64,000 nt of DNA from JASHUC01 sp963849095 (lineage in GTDB: Bacteria > Pseudomonadota > Gammaproteobacteria > Steroidobacterales > Steroidobacteraceae): positions 496,001 to 560,000 of the forward strand of contig CAWKGA010000009.1 of assembly GCA_963849095.1 (NCBI GenBank), in the 5' to 3' direction. The notes beneath the pieces are model-generated. The model did not search any database and was not told the origin of the DNA. It saw only the letters and a list, made by a program, of their open reading frames with translations. A program made the position numbers and the translations under genes. Numbering within the stretch: position 1 is the first letter of the stretch; the number at the start of each line of letters is the position of its first letter. Below, piece after piece: positions 38,682-49,415 of this stretch.

Positions 38682-39584
38682 ATGGTGCAGAAGAAGCCTA
38701 GCCTCGGCCGAGGGCTCGACGCCCTGATGGGCACCGCGACGGCGCGTCCGGCCCCGGGCGTCCCCGGCAATGCGTCCTTTCCGACGGAGGAGATGGCCAA
38801 GCTGCCGCTCGACCGGCTCCAGCGCGGCCGATACCAGCCGCGCATCGACATGCGGCCCGAAACGCTGCAGGAGCTCGCCGACTCCATCAAGGCTCAAGGG
38901 GTGGTGCAGCCGATCGTCGTCCGGCCGATCGACGACGCCCCGCCGCACGAGACGAGGTACGAAATCATCGCCGGCGAGCGCCGCTGGCGCGCTGCACAAA
39001 TGGCCGGTCTCACCGAGATTCCGGCGGTCATCCGGCGCATCCCCGACGAGACGGCGATCGCCGTCGCGCTGATCGAGAACATCCAGCGGGAGAACCTGAA
39101 CGCCCTGGAGGAGGCCCGGGCGCTCGACCGTCTCATCCGGGAATTCAAGATGACCCATCAGGAGGCCGCCGACGCCGTGGGGCGCTCGCGGGCGGCCGTG
39201 AGCAATCTGCTCCGGCTCCTCGATCTGGCCCCGGAGATCGCGGAGCTCGTGGAGAGGCGCGAGCTCGAGATGGGCCACGCTCGGGCTCTTCTCGCGCTAC
39301 CCGGGCGGCGGCAGCAGGCGGAAGTCGGCGCGTTCGTGGCCCGGAAGCACATCTCCGTTCGGGAGACCGAGGCCATCGTGCGCAAGATGCTCGCGCCCGC
39401 GAAACCGGCGCAGGCATCCGGTGAGGCCGCGGGCGACCCCGACGTGCAGCGCCTCGAGCGGGAGATTGCGGAGAAGCTGGGTGCCAAGGTCGCGATTCGC
39501 CACTCCACCTCCGGCAAGGGAAGGCTCGTCGTCAACTACAACAGCCTCGACGAGCTCGACGGCATCCTCGCGCACATCCAGTGA
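38682..39584 (+). CDS. parB: Chromosome partitioning protein ParB (Spo0J)
   Basis: 300 residues. The N-terminus KKPSLGRGLDALMG is the usual ParA-interacting start; the ParB/Srx CTPase core has RGRYQPR-like QRGRYQPRIDM, GERRWRAAQMAG and ENIQRENLNALEEARAL; a helix-turn-helix (THQEAADAVGRSRAAVSNLLRLL) binds parS; a dimerisation domain ends the protein. No complete parS sequence was found in the window. Confidence 0.95.
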   Translation: MVQKKPSLGRGLDALMGTATARPAPGVPGNASFPTEEMAKLPLDRLQRGRYQPRIDMRPETLQELADSIKAQGVVQPIVVRPIDDAPPHETRYEIIAGERRWRAAQMAGLTEIPAVIRRIPDETAIAVALIENIQRENLNALEEARALDRLIREFKMTHQEAADAVGRSRAAVSNLLRLLDLAPEIAELVERRELEMGHARALLALPGRRQQAEVGAFVARKHISVRETEAIVRKMLAPAKPAQASGEAAGDPDVQRLEREIAEKLGAKVAIRHSTSGKGRLVVNYNSLDELDGILAHIQ

Positions 39585-39600
39585 CGGCGGCGCAGCCCCC

Positions 39601-39640
39601 CGCCCCCGCGGATCAAGCCGCGCGGGGCTTGTAGCCTTTT
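39601..39640 (+). terminator. Possible terminator after parB
   Basis: CCCCGCGG pairs with CCGCGCGGGG (two-base bulge, loop ATCAAG), followed by a short region ending in TTTT. It is about 20 bp after the parB stop and before the ATP synthase promoter region. Confidence 0.45.
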
Positions 39641-39654
39641 CCAGCGAGCCTCTC

Positions 39655-39660
39655 TATAAT
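39655..39660 (+). promoter_or_regulatory. -10 element candidate for the atp operon
   Basis: A perfect TATAAT in a GC-rich setting, 215 bp before atpI. The nearest -35-like hexamer, TTGTAG at 39629-39634, has a long 20-bp spacer, so promoter strength is uncertain. Confidence 0.4.
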
Positions 39661-39869
39661 TCCGCGACTTTGTCGCCCGGGCTCGCGTAAGTGGCCGGAA
39701 GATAAAGTAAAAGCCGAGCCTGTTCCCATTCTCCTCGGGAGCGCGACGCGAGTCTCTTCCTGAAGCGCGGCAAGGCGATGATCCTCCACGTCATTGAGTG
39801 ACACGCCGGAGCGTGGAGGATAGGGGCGGATCAGGCGTGTCACCTAAATTCGCAGGAGATTCGAAGCCG

Positions 39870-40313
39870 ATGGCGCTCACCATCGACTTGGCGAGTGCGC
39901 GGCGGCTGGCGTTCGGGGTCGTGCTCGGACAAGCAGCGGTGACGCTTGCCGTCGCGCTCGCGTGCGTTCCCTTCGCTGGCGGGAAGGCCGCGCTCTCGGC
40001 GCTGCTCGGCGGCGGGATCGGCACCCTGACAAGCCTGGCCATGGTGGCTCTCGCCTTTGGAGGCTGGGCCTCGGGGAGCGCGGAGCGGATGCTCGTCGCG
40101 TTCTACGCGGGCGAGCTCGCGAAGTTCGTGCTGGTCGTCGCGCTGTTCGCGGCCGTCCTGTGGTGGCTCAAGCCCTCGCCGGGCGCGCTGCTCGGCGCGT
40201 ACGGGGCGACGTTTCTGGTGTACTGGCTGGTGCTCGCGGGCGCACTGCCGGTATTCGGCCGGGGCCGCGCGCTGCACGGCCAAAGAAGCTGGGGCGCGGG
40301 CGCCGCGCCGTGA
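39870..40313 (+). CDS. atpI: ATP synthase subunit I
   Basis: 147 residues from the ATG at 39870, chosen because AGGAG lies 11 bases upstream (39854-39858); a GTG at 39798 would add 24 residues. The protein has four hydrophobic helices (RLAFGVVLGQAAVTLAVALACVPF; FVLVVALFAAVLWWL) and no known catalytic motif. AtpI helps c-ring assembly and is encoded first in most atp operons. Assignment rests on topology and position. Confidence 0.85.
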   Translation: MALTIDLASARRLAFGVVLGQAAVTLAVALACVPFAGGKAALSALLGGGIGTLTSLAMVALAFGGWASGSAERMLVAFYAGELAKFVLVVALFAAVLWWLKPSPGALLGAYGATFLVYWLVLAGALPVFGRGRALHGQRSWGAGAAP

Positions 40314-40327
40314 AAGAGATGCGGTAG

Positions 40328-41197
40328 ATGCCCATGCTTTTCGCACGTGCAGCAGAGGCTGTGAGTCCGACCGAGTACATCGTTCATCACATCACCTACC
40401 TCACGAACGAGGCTCCCCGTGGCGTCCTCGATTTCTCGGTCGTCAATTACGACAGCGTGTTCTTCTCGGTTCTGCTTGCGGTGGTGTTCGGTGGCCTGTT
40501 CTACACCGTCGCGCGCAAGGCGACCGCGGGCGTTCCCGGCCGCCTTCAGGGATTCATCGAGTGGGTCGTCGAATGGGTCGATTCGCAGGTGAAGGAGACC
40601 TTCAGCGGCAAGAGCCGGCTCATCGCGCCGCTCTCGCTCACCATCTTCTGCTGGGTGCTGCTCTTCAATCTCATGGACTTGCTCCCCATCGACCTGCTGC
40701 CGGATGCGGCGCGTGGGGCGGGGCTCGGGCACCTGAGGATCGTCCCGAGCACGGACCTCAACGTCGTCTTCGGGCTCTCGCTCACGGTGTTCGTCCTCGT
40801 CCTATTTTACAGCGTGAAGATCAAGGGGTTCGGCGGGTTCATCGGCGAGTTCACGCTGCATCCGTTCGCGAGCCGGAACGTGCTGCTGCAGGCGCTGGCC
40901 GTGCCCGTCAACCTCGTCATGGAGCTCCCGAGCTTCCTCGCGCGCCCCTTGTCTCTCGCGCTGCGGCTCTACGGCAACATGTTCGCCGGGGAGATGGTCT
41001 TCGCCCTCATCGCGCTGCTCACACTGACCATGGGCGCCACGGCGCTCGCCACGGCGACGGGCTGGCTCCTGGTTTTCGGGCAGATCGTCATGGGAGTGGT
41101 GTGGTCGCTCTTCGACGCCTTCATCGGGCTGCTGCAGGCCTTCATCTTCATGATACTGACGATCATCTATCTGTCGCAGGCCTCCGAGCATCACTGA
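40328..41197 (+). CDS. atpB: ATP synthase F0 subunit a
   Basis: 289 residues with the subunit-a helices. The essential Arg lies in LALRLYGNMFAGE, preceded by SFLARPLSLALR. The C-terminal helix pair ends FIFMILTIIYLSQASEHH. It forms the proton half-channels against the c-ring. It follows atpI by 14 bp. Confidence 0.96.
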   Translation: MPMLFARAAEAVSPTEYIVHHITYLTNEAPRGVLDFSVVNYDSVFFSVLLAVVFGGLFYTVARKATAGVPGRLQGFIEWVVEWVDSQVKETFSGKSRLIAPLSLTIFCWVLLFNLMDLLPIDLLPDAARGAGLGHLRIVPSTDLNVVFGLSLTVFVLVLFYSVKIKGFGGFIGEFTLHPFASRNVLLQALAVPVNLVMELPSFLARPLSLALRLYGNMFAGEMVFALIALLTLTMGATALATATGWLLVFGQIVMGVVWSLFDAFIGLLQAFIFMILTIIYLSQASEHH

Positions 41198-41247
41198 CCG
41201 CGGCGCAGTTCACCAGCATACCTTCACATTTCTGTCAGGAGAGTTGA

Positions 41248-41523
41248 ATGGAAAACATCGCACACATTGAAGCCATGACCGTGCTCGCGTGCGGAATCAT
41301 CTTCGGCATGGGCGCGCTCGGCACCGCCATCGGCTTCGGCATCCTCGGCGGCCGGTTCCTCGAGGGTATGGCGCGACAGCCCGAGCTCGCCCCCGCGCTG
41401 CTCGTGAGAATGTTCATCGTCGCGACCCTCCTCGACGCGCTGGCGTTCATCGGCGTTGCGTTCGCGCTGTACTTCATATTCGCGAATCCGTTCGTGTCCG
41501 CATACCAGGCGGTGGCGCATTGA
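41248..41523 (+). CDS. atpE: ATP synthase F0 subunit c
   Basis: 91 residues: two hydrophobic helices joined by the polar loop MARQPELAP. The proton-carrying acidic residue is expected in helix 2; the stretch VRMFIVATLLDALAFIG has Asp at that site, as in E. coli. The sequence GMGALGTAIGFGILGGRFLEG is the Gly-rich helix 1. A good Shine-Dalgarno (CAGGAGAG) precedes the ATG. The residue pattern indicates a proton rather than sodium enzyme. Confidence 0.96.
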   Translation: MENIAHIEAMTVLACGIIFGMGALGTAIGFGILGGRFLEGMARQPELAPALLVRMFIVATLLDALAFIGVAFALYFIFANPFVSAYQAVAH

Positions 41524-41593
41524 GACGGCGCCGAGTCGCGGCTCGGGCGTTGCAGCCTCGCGCGATGCCCGGCGCTAGCCCGGAGAGACCAGC

Positions 41594-42064
41594 GTGAATA
41601 TCAACCTGACGCTCATCATCCAGATGATCGTGTTCGTCCTGCTCGTCGCGTTCGTGATGCGATGGGTGTGGCCGCACATTCTGGGCGCCGTCGAGGAGCG
41701 CACGCGCAAGATCGCGCTGGGCCTCGCCGCGGCCGAGAAGGGTCAGCAGGATCTCGCGCAGGCGGAGAAGAGGTCGGAAGCCGTGTTGCGCGAGGCGCGT
41801 GAGCGCGCCCATCAGATCGTCGAGCAGGCGCAGCGGCGGGCGAACGAGATGATCGAGCATGCGAAGACCGCGGCCTCGGCCGAGGGGCAGAGGCTCCTCA
41901 CCGCCGCGCAGCAGCAGATCGAGCTCGAAGCCGCGCGGGCCCGCGACAGCCTCCGCAAGGACGTGGCGCAGCTCGCGATCGACACGGCCTCGAAGCTGCT
42001 CGAGCGGGAGATCGACGCGCGGACGCACGCCGATCTGCTCGACAAGCTCGCAGCGCAAATCTGA
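41594..42064 (+). CDS. atpF: ATP synthase F0 subunit b
   Basis: 156 residues from a GTG at 41594. One N-terminal membrane helix (NLTLIIQMIVFVLLVAFVM) is followed by a long charged coiled coil (ERTRKIALGLAAAEKGQQDL ...), the peripheral stalk. The length equals E. coli subunit b. The 70-bp gap after atpE shows no other feature. Confidence 0.95.
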   Translation: MNINLTLIIQMIVFVLLVAFVMRWVWPHILGAVEERTRKIALGLAAAEKGQQDLAQAEKRSEAVLREARERAHQIVEQAQRRANEMIEHAKTAASAEGQRLLTAAQQQIELEAARARDSLRKDVAQLAIDTASKLLEREIDARTHADLLDKLAAQI

Positions 42065-42099
42065 CGCAGCACGGACACCGTCGCGAGAGCTCGACAGTG

Positions 42100-42639
42100 A
42101 TGACAGCGGACAAGACGACGGTTTCAAGGCCTTACGCGAAGGCGGCCTTCGAGGACGGGCGCGCGAGCGGCAGCCTTGAGCAGTGGTCCCGCGGGCTCGC
42201 CATCGCCGCGGAGGTCGTGAGCGACCCGCGCGTGGCGCCGCTCCTTGACGATCCTCAGGTGGAGCCGGCGGAGCTCGCGCAGCTGGTGACCGGCATCGCG
42301 GGGCCGCAGCTCGGCGACGTGGGGCGCAACTTCCTGCTCATGCTCGCGGAGAACGGCCGCCTTGCCTATCTTCCGGAGATCTCGGCGAGGCTCGACGACC
42401 TGAAGGACGAGGCCGAAGGGGTGGCGGACGTGACGATCACCTCGGCAACGCCGCTCGATGAGGCGCAACGGGGCCGGCTGAGCGAGGCGCTCGCGCGGCG
42501 GCTGAAGCGGCAGGTGAGATTGCACTGTGAGACGGATCCCGGCCTCATCGGCGGTGCGGTGGTCCGCGCGGGCGATCTGGTGATCGACGGCTCGCTGCGC
42601 ACGCGGCTCGAGCGCCTCGCGTACGAGCTCACGAGCTGA
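42100..42639 (+). CDS. atpH: ATP synthase F1 subunit delta
   Basis: 179 residues from the ATG at 42100 (a GTG three bases earlier is in frame). The N-terminal helical bundle begins VSRPYAKAAFEDGRASG; the C-terminal part has QVRLHCETDPGLIGGAVVRAGDLVIDGS, the conserved delta/OSCP signature. It joins F1 to the b-subunit stalk. Confidence 0.95.
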   Translation: MTADKTTVSRPYAKAAFEDGRASGSLEQWSRGLAIAAEVVSDPRVAPLLDDPQVEPAELAQLVTGIAGPQLGDVGRNFLLMLAENGRLAYLPEISARLDDLKDEAEGVADVTITSATPLDEAQRGRLSEALARRLKRQVRLHCETDPGLIGGAVVRAGDLVIDGSLRTRLERLAYELTS

Positions 42640-42737
42640 CGGAGCGCACTTTTTTTCGGCGCGCGGCGCCGCTATATGTACGGGGCCGCGCGTGGCGCGA
42701 GTCCCGAGGAGAGCTGGGCGAAAGCCCATGAAAATAC

Positions 42738-44279
<1,542 letters not shown>

Positions 44280-44280
44280 T

Positions 44281-45141
44281 ATGCCGGGCACCAAGGAAAT
44301 CCGCGCGAAGATCGCCAGCATCAAGAACACGCAGAAGATCACCAAGGCGATGCAGATGGTGGCGACGAGCAAGATGCGCCGCGCGCAGGAACGCATGCGC
44401 GCGGCCCGGCCGTACGCGGAGAAGATGCGCTCGGTGATCGGCAATCTGAGCCTGGCGAACCCGGACTACCGCCACGCGTTCCTCGAGGAGCGGGAGCCGA
44501 AGGCCGTGGGGCTCATCGTGGTGAGCACCGACCGCGGGCTCGCCGGCGGCCTCAACGTGAATCTCTTCAAGCAGACCCTCTACGCGGTGCGCGAGTGGGA
44601 GCAGAAGGGCGCCGCGGCGAGCCTGTGCCTGATCGGCGCGAAGAGCCTCGCCTTCTTCCGCCGCCTGCGCCTGCCCATCCTCGCACAGGCGACGCACCTC
44701 GGAGACCGGCCGCACGTGAACGATCTCATCGGTACCGTCAAGGTCATGCTCGACGCCTATCGCGAGGGCAGCATCGACCGGCTGCTGCTCCTCAATAATC
44801 ACTTCGTGAACACGATGAGCCAGAAGCCGGACGTGAAGCAGCTGCTGCCGGTGCCGGCGTTCGACGCGAGCGGCTTGCCCGAGCACTGGGACTACATCTA
44901 CGAGCCCGAGGCGGCGGCGATCCTCGACGGCCTGCTGATGCGCTTCGTCGAGTCGCAGGTCTACCAGGCGGCCGTCGAGAACGTCGCCTGCGAGATGGCC
45001 GCCCGCATGGTCGCGATGAAGAGCGCGAGCGACAATGCCGGCAAGCTCATCGAGGAGCTGCAGCTCGTCTACAACAAGGCGCGCCAGGCCGCGATCACCA
45101 AGGAGCTCGCGGAGATCGTGAGCGGCGCGGCGGCGGTTTAG
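44281..45141 (+). CDS. atpG: ATP synthase F1 subunit gamma
   Basis: 286 residues. Both conserved ends are present: EIRAKIASIKNTQKITKAMQMVATSKM at the N-terminus (given here in pieces: IKNTQKITKAM, QMVATSKMR) and the C-terminal LVYNKARQAAITKELAEIV. It is the rotating shaft of F1. One base separates it from the atpA stop. Confidence 0.97.
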   Translation: MPGTKEIRAKIASIKNTQKITKAMQMVATSKMRRAQERMRAARPYAEKMRSVIGNLSLANPDYRHAFLEEREPKAVGLIVVSTDRGLAGGLNVNLFKQTLYAVREWEQKGAAASLCLIGAKSLAFFRRLRLPILAQATHLGDRPHVNDLIGTVKVMLDAYREGSIDRLLLLNNHFVNTMSQKPDVKQLLPVPAFDASGLPEHWDYIYEPEAAAILDGLLMRFVESQVYQAAVENVACEMAARMVAMKSASDNAGKLIEELQLVYNKARQAAITKELAEIVSGAAAV

Positions 45142-45177
45142 GATTTTTCCGGCGCGATTGGCGCCACGGGAACCGAT

Positions 45178-46593
45178 ATGGCAAATGCAGAGAACACCCA
45201 GGGCAAGATCACGCAGATCATCGGCGCGGTCATCGACGTGGAGTTTCCGCGGGAGGCGGTGCCGAAGATCTACGAGGCGCTGAAGCTCGGGCACGGCGTG
45301 GACTTGACGCTCGAGGTGCAGCAGCAGCTCGGCGACGGCATCGTGCGCACCATCGCCATGGGCACCTCGGAGGGCTTGATGCGCGGCATGGCCGTGACGG
45401 CTACCGGTGCGCCCATCAGCGTGCCCGTCGGCACCGCCACGCTCGGGCGGATTCTCGACGTGCTGGGCAATCCCATCGACGAGGCGGGCCCCGTCAAGAC
45501 GAAGGAGCGTTGGCCGATCCACCGGCCCGCGCCGTCCTTCGCGGACCAGGCCGGCGGGCAGGAGATCCTCGAGACCGGCATCAAGGTCATCGACCTCATC
45601 ATCCCCTTCGCGAAGGGCGGCAAGGTCGGCCTCTTCGGCGGCGCCGGGGTCGGCAAGACCGTCAACATGCTCGAGCTCATCAACAACATCGCCAAGGCGC
45701 ACTCGGGCCTTTCCGTGTTCGCGGGGGTCGGCGAGCGGACGCGCGAGGGCAACGACTTCTATCACGAGATGACCGAGGCGGGCGTGCTCGACAAGGTGGC
45801 CATGGTCTTCGGCCAGATGAACGAGCCGCCGGGCAACCGCCTGCGCGTGGCCCTCACGGGCCTCACGCTCGCCGAGTACTTCCGCGACGAGAAGGGCGAG
45901 GGCGGCCGCGGCCGCGACGTCCTGCTCTTCATCGACAACATCTACCGCTACACCCTCGCGGGCGTCGAGGTCTCGGCGCTGCTCGGTCGCATGCCCTCCG
46001 CGGTGGGCTACCAGCCGACGCTCGCGGAGGAGATGGGGACGCTGCAGGAGCGCATCACCTCCACCAAGTCCGGCTCGATCACCTCCATCCAGGCGGTCTA
46101 CGTTCCGGCGGACGACATGACCGATCCGTCACCGGCCACGACCTTCGCGCATCTCGACGCCACCGTCGTGCTCGATCGTCAGATCGCGGCCAAGGGCATC
46201 TACCCGGCGGTGAATCCCCTCGACTCGACGAGCCGGCAGCTCGATCCGCTCGTCGTGGGAGAGGAGCACTACAACACCGCCCGCAACGTTCAAGCGGTGC
46301 TGCAGCGGTACAAGGAGCTGCAGGACATCATCGCGATCCTCGGCATGGATGAGCTCTCCGAGGACGACAAGCTCTCGGTGTACCGCGCGCGCAAGATCGA
46401 GCGTTTCCTGTCGCAGCCCTTCACGGTTGCGCAGACCTTCACGGGTCAGGAGGGCAAGTACGTCCCCTTGAAGGAGACCATCCGCGGATTCAAGGGCATC
46501 CTCGCCGGCGAGTATGATGCTCTGCCGGAGCAGGCGTTCTACATGGTGGGTACCATCGACGAGGCCGTCGCGAGGGCGAAGACGCTGCAATAG
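45178..46593 (+). CDS. atpD: ATP synthase F1 subunit beta
   Basis: 471 residues. Walker A is GGAGVGKTVNM; the catalytic Glu lies in AGVGERTREGND; further motifs are MNEPPGNRLRVALTGLT, LLFIDNIYRYTLAG and the signature PSAVGYQPTLAEEMG. It carries the three catalytic sites of ATP synthesis. It is about ten residues longer than E. coli beta, from a short N-terminal extension. Confidence 0.97.
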   Translation: MANAENTQGKITQIIGAVIDVEFPREAVPKIYEALKLGHGVDLTLEVQQQLGDGIVRTIAMGTSEGLMRGMAVTATGAPISVPVGTATLGRILDVLGNPIDEAGPVKTKERWPIHRPAPSFADQAGGQEILETGIKVIDLIIPFAKGGKVGLFGGAGVGKTVNMLELINNIAKAHSGLSVFAGVGERTREGNDFYHEMTEAGVLDKVAMVFGQMNEPPGNRLRVALTGLTLAEYFRDEKGEGGRGRDVLLFIDNIYRYTLAGVEVSALLGRMPSAVGYQPTLAEEMGTLQERITSTKSGSITSIQAVYVPADDMTDPSPATTFAHLDATVVLDRQIAAKGIYPAVNPLDSTSRQLDPLVVGEEHYNTARNVQAVLQRYKELQDIIAILGMDELSEDDKLSVYRARKIERFLSQPFTVAQTFTGQEGKYVPLKETIRGFKGILAGEYDALPEQAFYMVGTIDEAVARAKTLQ

Positions 46594-46614
46594 CGGCGCA
46601 CGCCGGAGACATCC

Positions 46615-47037
46615 ATGGCGGAGACGATCCAGGTCGATATCGTGAGTGCCGAGGGCGCGATCTTCTCGGGCCCCGCGCGCATGGTGTTCGTGCCGGCCTC
46701 GCAGGGCGAGCTCGGCATCCTGCCGCGGCACGCACCGCTCCTCACCCTGCTCAAGCCCGGAGAGGTGAGGGTGCAGCCGGCCGAAGGCGACGAGCAGCCG
46801 TTCTACGTCGGCGGCGGCGCGCTCGAGGTGCAGCCGCACCGCGTGACGGTGCTCGCCGACACCGCGCTCCGCGCCAAGGACATCGACGAGGCGGCGGCTC
46901 AGGCGGCCAAGCAGCGCGCCGAGGAGACGCTCCGCTCGAAGGTGGACAAGATCGGGCAGGCGGAGGCGCTCGCGGAGCTCGCGCGCGCCGTCGCGCTGCT
47001 CAAGGTCGTTCAGCGGCTTCGCAAGCTTCGCGGCTGA
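46615..47037 (+). CDS. atpC: ATP synthase F1 subunit epsilon
   Basis: 140 residues. The beta-barrel has SAEGAIFSGPARMVFVPASQG and ELGILPRHAPLLTLLKPG, and the C-terminal helices (AAAQAAKQRAEETLRSKV) can inhibit hydrolysis. It is the last gene of the ATP synthase set; the C13 peptidase start follows after six bases. Confidence 0.96.
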   Translation: MAETIQVDIVSAEGAIFSGPARMVFVPASQGELGILPRHAPLLTLLKPGEVRVQPAEGDEQPFYVGGGALEVQPHRVTVLADTALRAKDIDEAAAQAAKQRAEETLRSKVDKIGQAEALAELARAVALLKVVQRLRKLRG

Positions 47038-47043
47038 TGCGCC

Positions 47044-47982
47044 GTGCGCCGCGCCGACCTCAAAGCAACTGCCGCGGCGTGCTTGCTCTGGGGGCTGCTG
47101 GCAGCGGGGCCGTCACCGGCGGCAACGGCCACCACGGATTCTTCGAACCCGCCTCTCACCCCGGCCGAGCGGGCGCTGCTGTTACAGCAGCCGCGCCGTG
47201 TCGCGGCCGCGGTCGATCGCATGGCGCCGCGCGTGCCGGGAAAAGCGAATGTCTTCTTCGTGGGCTTCGCGGGGTACGGTGAGCAGCGAGTCTTCCGCAA
47301 GGAGGAGGAGCTCGCCCGCCGCGTGTTCGGCGAGCGCTTCGGCTCCCTCGATCGCTCGGTCGAGCTCGTCAACGACGTACGCGACCGCACGACCTATCCG
47401 CTCGCGACGTTCGAGAATCTGCGCTACGCGCTGCGGCTGATCGGCCGCAGGATGGACCGGAGCCGGGACGTGCTCGTGCTCGTCCTCACCTCTCACGGGT
47501 CGTCCGAGGACGGGATCGCCATCACGAACAGCGATCTCTTGGACGATGCGCTGTCGCCGCGCGACGTGCGCCAGGTGCTCGCCGAGGCCGGCATCCGCTG
47601 GCGCGTCATCGTCGCCTCCGCCTGCTATGCCGGGATCTTCATCCGCCCTCTTCGAGCCGACAGGACGCTGATCATGACCGCCGCGGACTCGCGGCACAGC
47701 TCGTTCGGATGCGCCGACGATCGCGATCTCACCTATTTCGGGGAGGCGCTGTTCAAGGACTCGCTCCCGGGCGCGTGCTCGCTGGAGGACGCCTTCGAGA
47801 GCGCCCGCCGCATCATCCGGCAGCGCGAGACCGAGGAGGGGGACATTCACTCGAATCCGCAGATCTACGTCGGGGCGCTCATGCGCGCGAAGCTCCACGC
47901 GCTGGACCATGCCGCGGGCGCCGGCTCGCAGACCTGCCCGCACAGCCTGGCGTTCCAGGCCTCTCGCAGCGCCCATCCATGA
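47044..47982 (+). CDS. Secreted peptidase C13-family protein (legumain/caspase-like fold)
   Basis: 312 residues from a GTG at 47044. A signal peptide (LKATAAACLLWGLLAAGPSPAAT) is followed by a caspase-hemoglobinase domain. The catalytic His is in LVLTSHGSSEDG (about residue 150) and the catalytic Cys in VIVASACYAGIF (about 192), the HG and SAC motifs of peptidase family C13. The early segment NVFFVGFAGYGEQRVFRKEEE matches bacterial C13 proteins. The substrate is unknown. It sits between atpC and glmU, overlapping the glmU start by four bases, so it should be co-expressed with the ATP synthase and cell-wall precursor genes. Confidence 0.85.
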   Translation: MRRADLKATAAACLLWGLLAAGPSPAATATTDSSNPPLTPAERALLLQQPRRVAAAVDRMAPRVPGKANVFFVGFAGYGEQRVFRKEEELARRVFGERFGSLDRSVELVNDVRDRTTYPLATFENLRYALRLIGRRMDRSRDVLVLVLTSHGSSEDGIAITNSDLLDDALSPRDVRQVLAEAGIRWRVIVASACYAGIFIRPLRADRTLIMTAADSRHSSFGCADDRDLTYFGEALFKDSLPGACSLEDAFESARRIIRQRETEEGDIHSNPQIYVGALMRAKLHALDHAAGAGSQTCPHSLAFQASRSAHP

Positions 47983-49415
47983 GCACTCCCCGACGATCGG
48001 GCACACGGAGCCGCGGCGCGCGAGCGCAACCCGGCCGGCCCTCCGCGAGCGCACCGCTCTCCGTGGTGATCCTCGCCGCCGGCCAGGGAAAGCGCATGCG
48101 CTCGGATCTGCCGAAGGTGCTGCAGCCGCTCGCCGGACGGCCGCTGCTACAGCATGTCATCGCTACCGCGCGCGCGCTCGACCCGGCATCCATTCACGTC
48201 GTGTACGGACACGGCGGCGAGCGTGTGCGCGAGGCGCTGCGCGACGAGCCGGTGTCGTGGGTGCTGCAATCGAGGCAGCTCGGCACCGGTCATGCGCTCT
48301 TGCAGGCCGCACCGCATCTCACCGACGGCGAGCGCGTGCTCGTGCTCTACGGCGACGTGCCGCTGACGCGGCCCGAGACGCTGCGTCAGCTTCTCGACCT
48401 CGGGCCGCCGAATACGCTCGCATTGCTCACAGTGTTGCTCGACGACCCGACCGGCTACGGCCGCATCGTCCGCGATTCCCGCGGAGGCGTACGCCGCATC
48501 GTCGAGCAGCGCGATGCCGGCAAGCGGGAGCTCGCCATCCGCGAGTGCAGCACGGGCGTCATGGCGGCGCCCGCGAAGCCTCTGAAGGCCTGGCTGTCAC
48601 GGCTCAGCAACGACAACGCGCAGCGCGAGTACTACCTGACCGATGTCATGGCCATGGCGGTCCGGGAGCGCATTGCCGTGAAGCCGCTCCTCGCGCCGAG
48701 CGCCGCCGACGTGCTTGGTGTCAACGACAAGGTGCAGCTCGCCGAGGTGGAGGCCGAGTACCGCCGCCGGCGCGCGACGGAGCTCATGGTCGCTGGCGTC
48801 ACCGTCTCCGATCCGCAGCGGCTCGACGTGCGCGGAACCGTCGAGGCGGGGCGCGACGTTGCGCTCGACGTGAGCGTCGTGCTCGAGGGCCGCGTGAAGC
48901 TGGGAGACCGCGTGCGCATCGGACCCCATTGCGTGGTTCGCGACAGCGAGATCGGATCGGACACCGAGGTGCTCGCCCACTGTGTGATCGATGGCGCAGT
49001 GATCGGTCCCGCCTGCCGCATCGGGCCGTACTCGCGCGTCCGGCCGACCTCCACGCTCGCCGAGGGCGTGCACATCGGCAACTTCGTCGAGGTGAAGAAT
49101 TCCCGCATCGGCACCGAATCGAAGGCGAATCACCTCTCCTACGTCGGCGATGCGCAGGTCGGTGCCCGCGTGAACGTCGGCGCGGGAACCATCGTCGCGA
49201 ACTACGACGGTGCGAACAAGCATTTGACGACCGTCGAGGACGACGTGCACACGGGCTCGAATAGCGTGCTCGTCGCGCCGATCACGGTCGGCGCCGGCGC
49301 GACGATTGCGGCGGGCTCGACGGTCGCGCACGCGGCGCCTGCGGGGAAGCTCACGATCGCGCGCGCCCGGCAGGTCACGATCGAGGGCTGGCAGCGCCCG
49401 CGGAAGCGACGCTAG
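47979..49415 (+). CDS. glmU: Bifunctional UDP-GlcNAc pyrophosphorylase / glucosamine-1-phosphate acetyltransferase
   Basis: 478 residues from the ATG at 47979 (overlap ATGA with the C13 gene). The first 25 residues are an Arg/Ser/Ala-rich extension absent from E. coli GlmU. The uridyltransferase domain starts VVILAAGQGKRMRSDLPKVL and has VLYGDVPL; the C-terminal left-handed beta helix has repeated hexapeptides (IGTESKANHLSYVGDAQVG, VGAGTIVANYDGANKH). It makes UDP-N-acetylglucosamine for peptidoglycan and LPS. Its stop overlaps the convergent hldE stop in the palindrome CTAG. Confidence 0.95.
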   Translation: MSTPRRSGTRSRGARAQPGRPSASAPLSVVILAAGQGKRMRSDLPKVLQPLAGRPLLQHVIATARALDPASIHVVYGHGGERVREALRDEPVSWVLQSRQLGTGHALLQAAPHLTDGERVLVLYGDVPLTRPETLRQLLDLGPPNTLALLTVLLDDPTGYGRIVRDSRGGVRRIVEQRDAGKRELAIRECSTGVMAAPAKPLKAWLSRLSNDNAQREYYLTDVMAMAVRERIAVKPLLAPSAADVLGVNDKVQLAEVEAEYRRRRATELMVAGVTVSDPQRLDVRGTVEAGRDVALDVSVVLEGRVKLGDRVRIGPHCVVRDSEIGSDTEVLAHCVIDGAVIGPACRIGPYSRVRPTSTLAEGVHIGNFVEVKNSRIGTESKANHLSYVGDAQVGARVNVGAGTIVANYDGANKHLTTVEDDVHTGSNSVLVAPITVGAGATIAAGSTVAHAAPAGKLTIARARQVTIEGWQRPRKRR

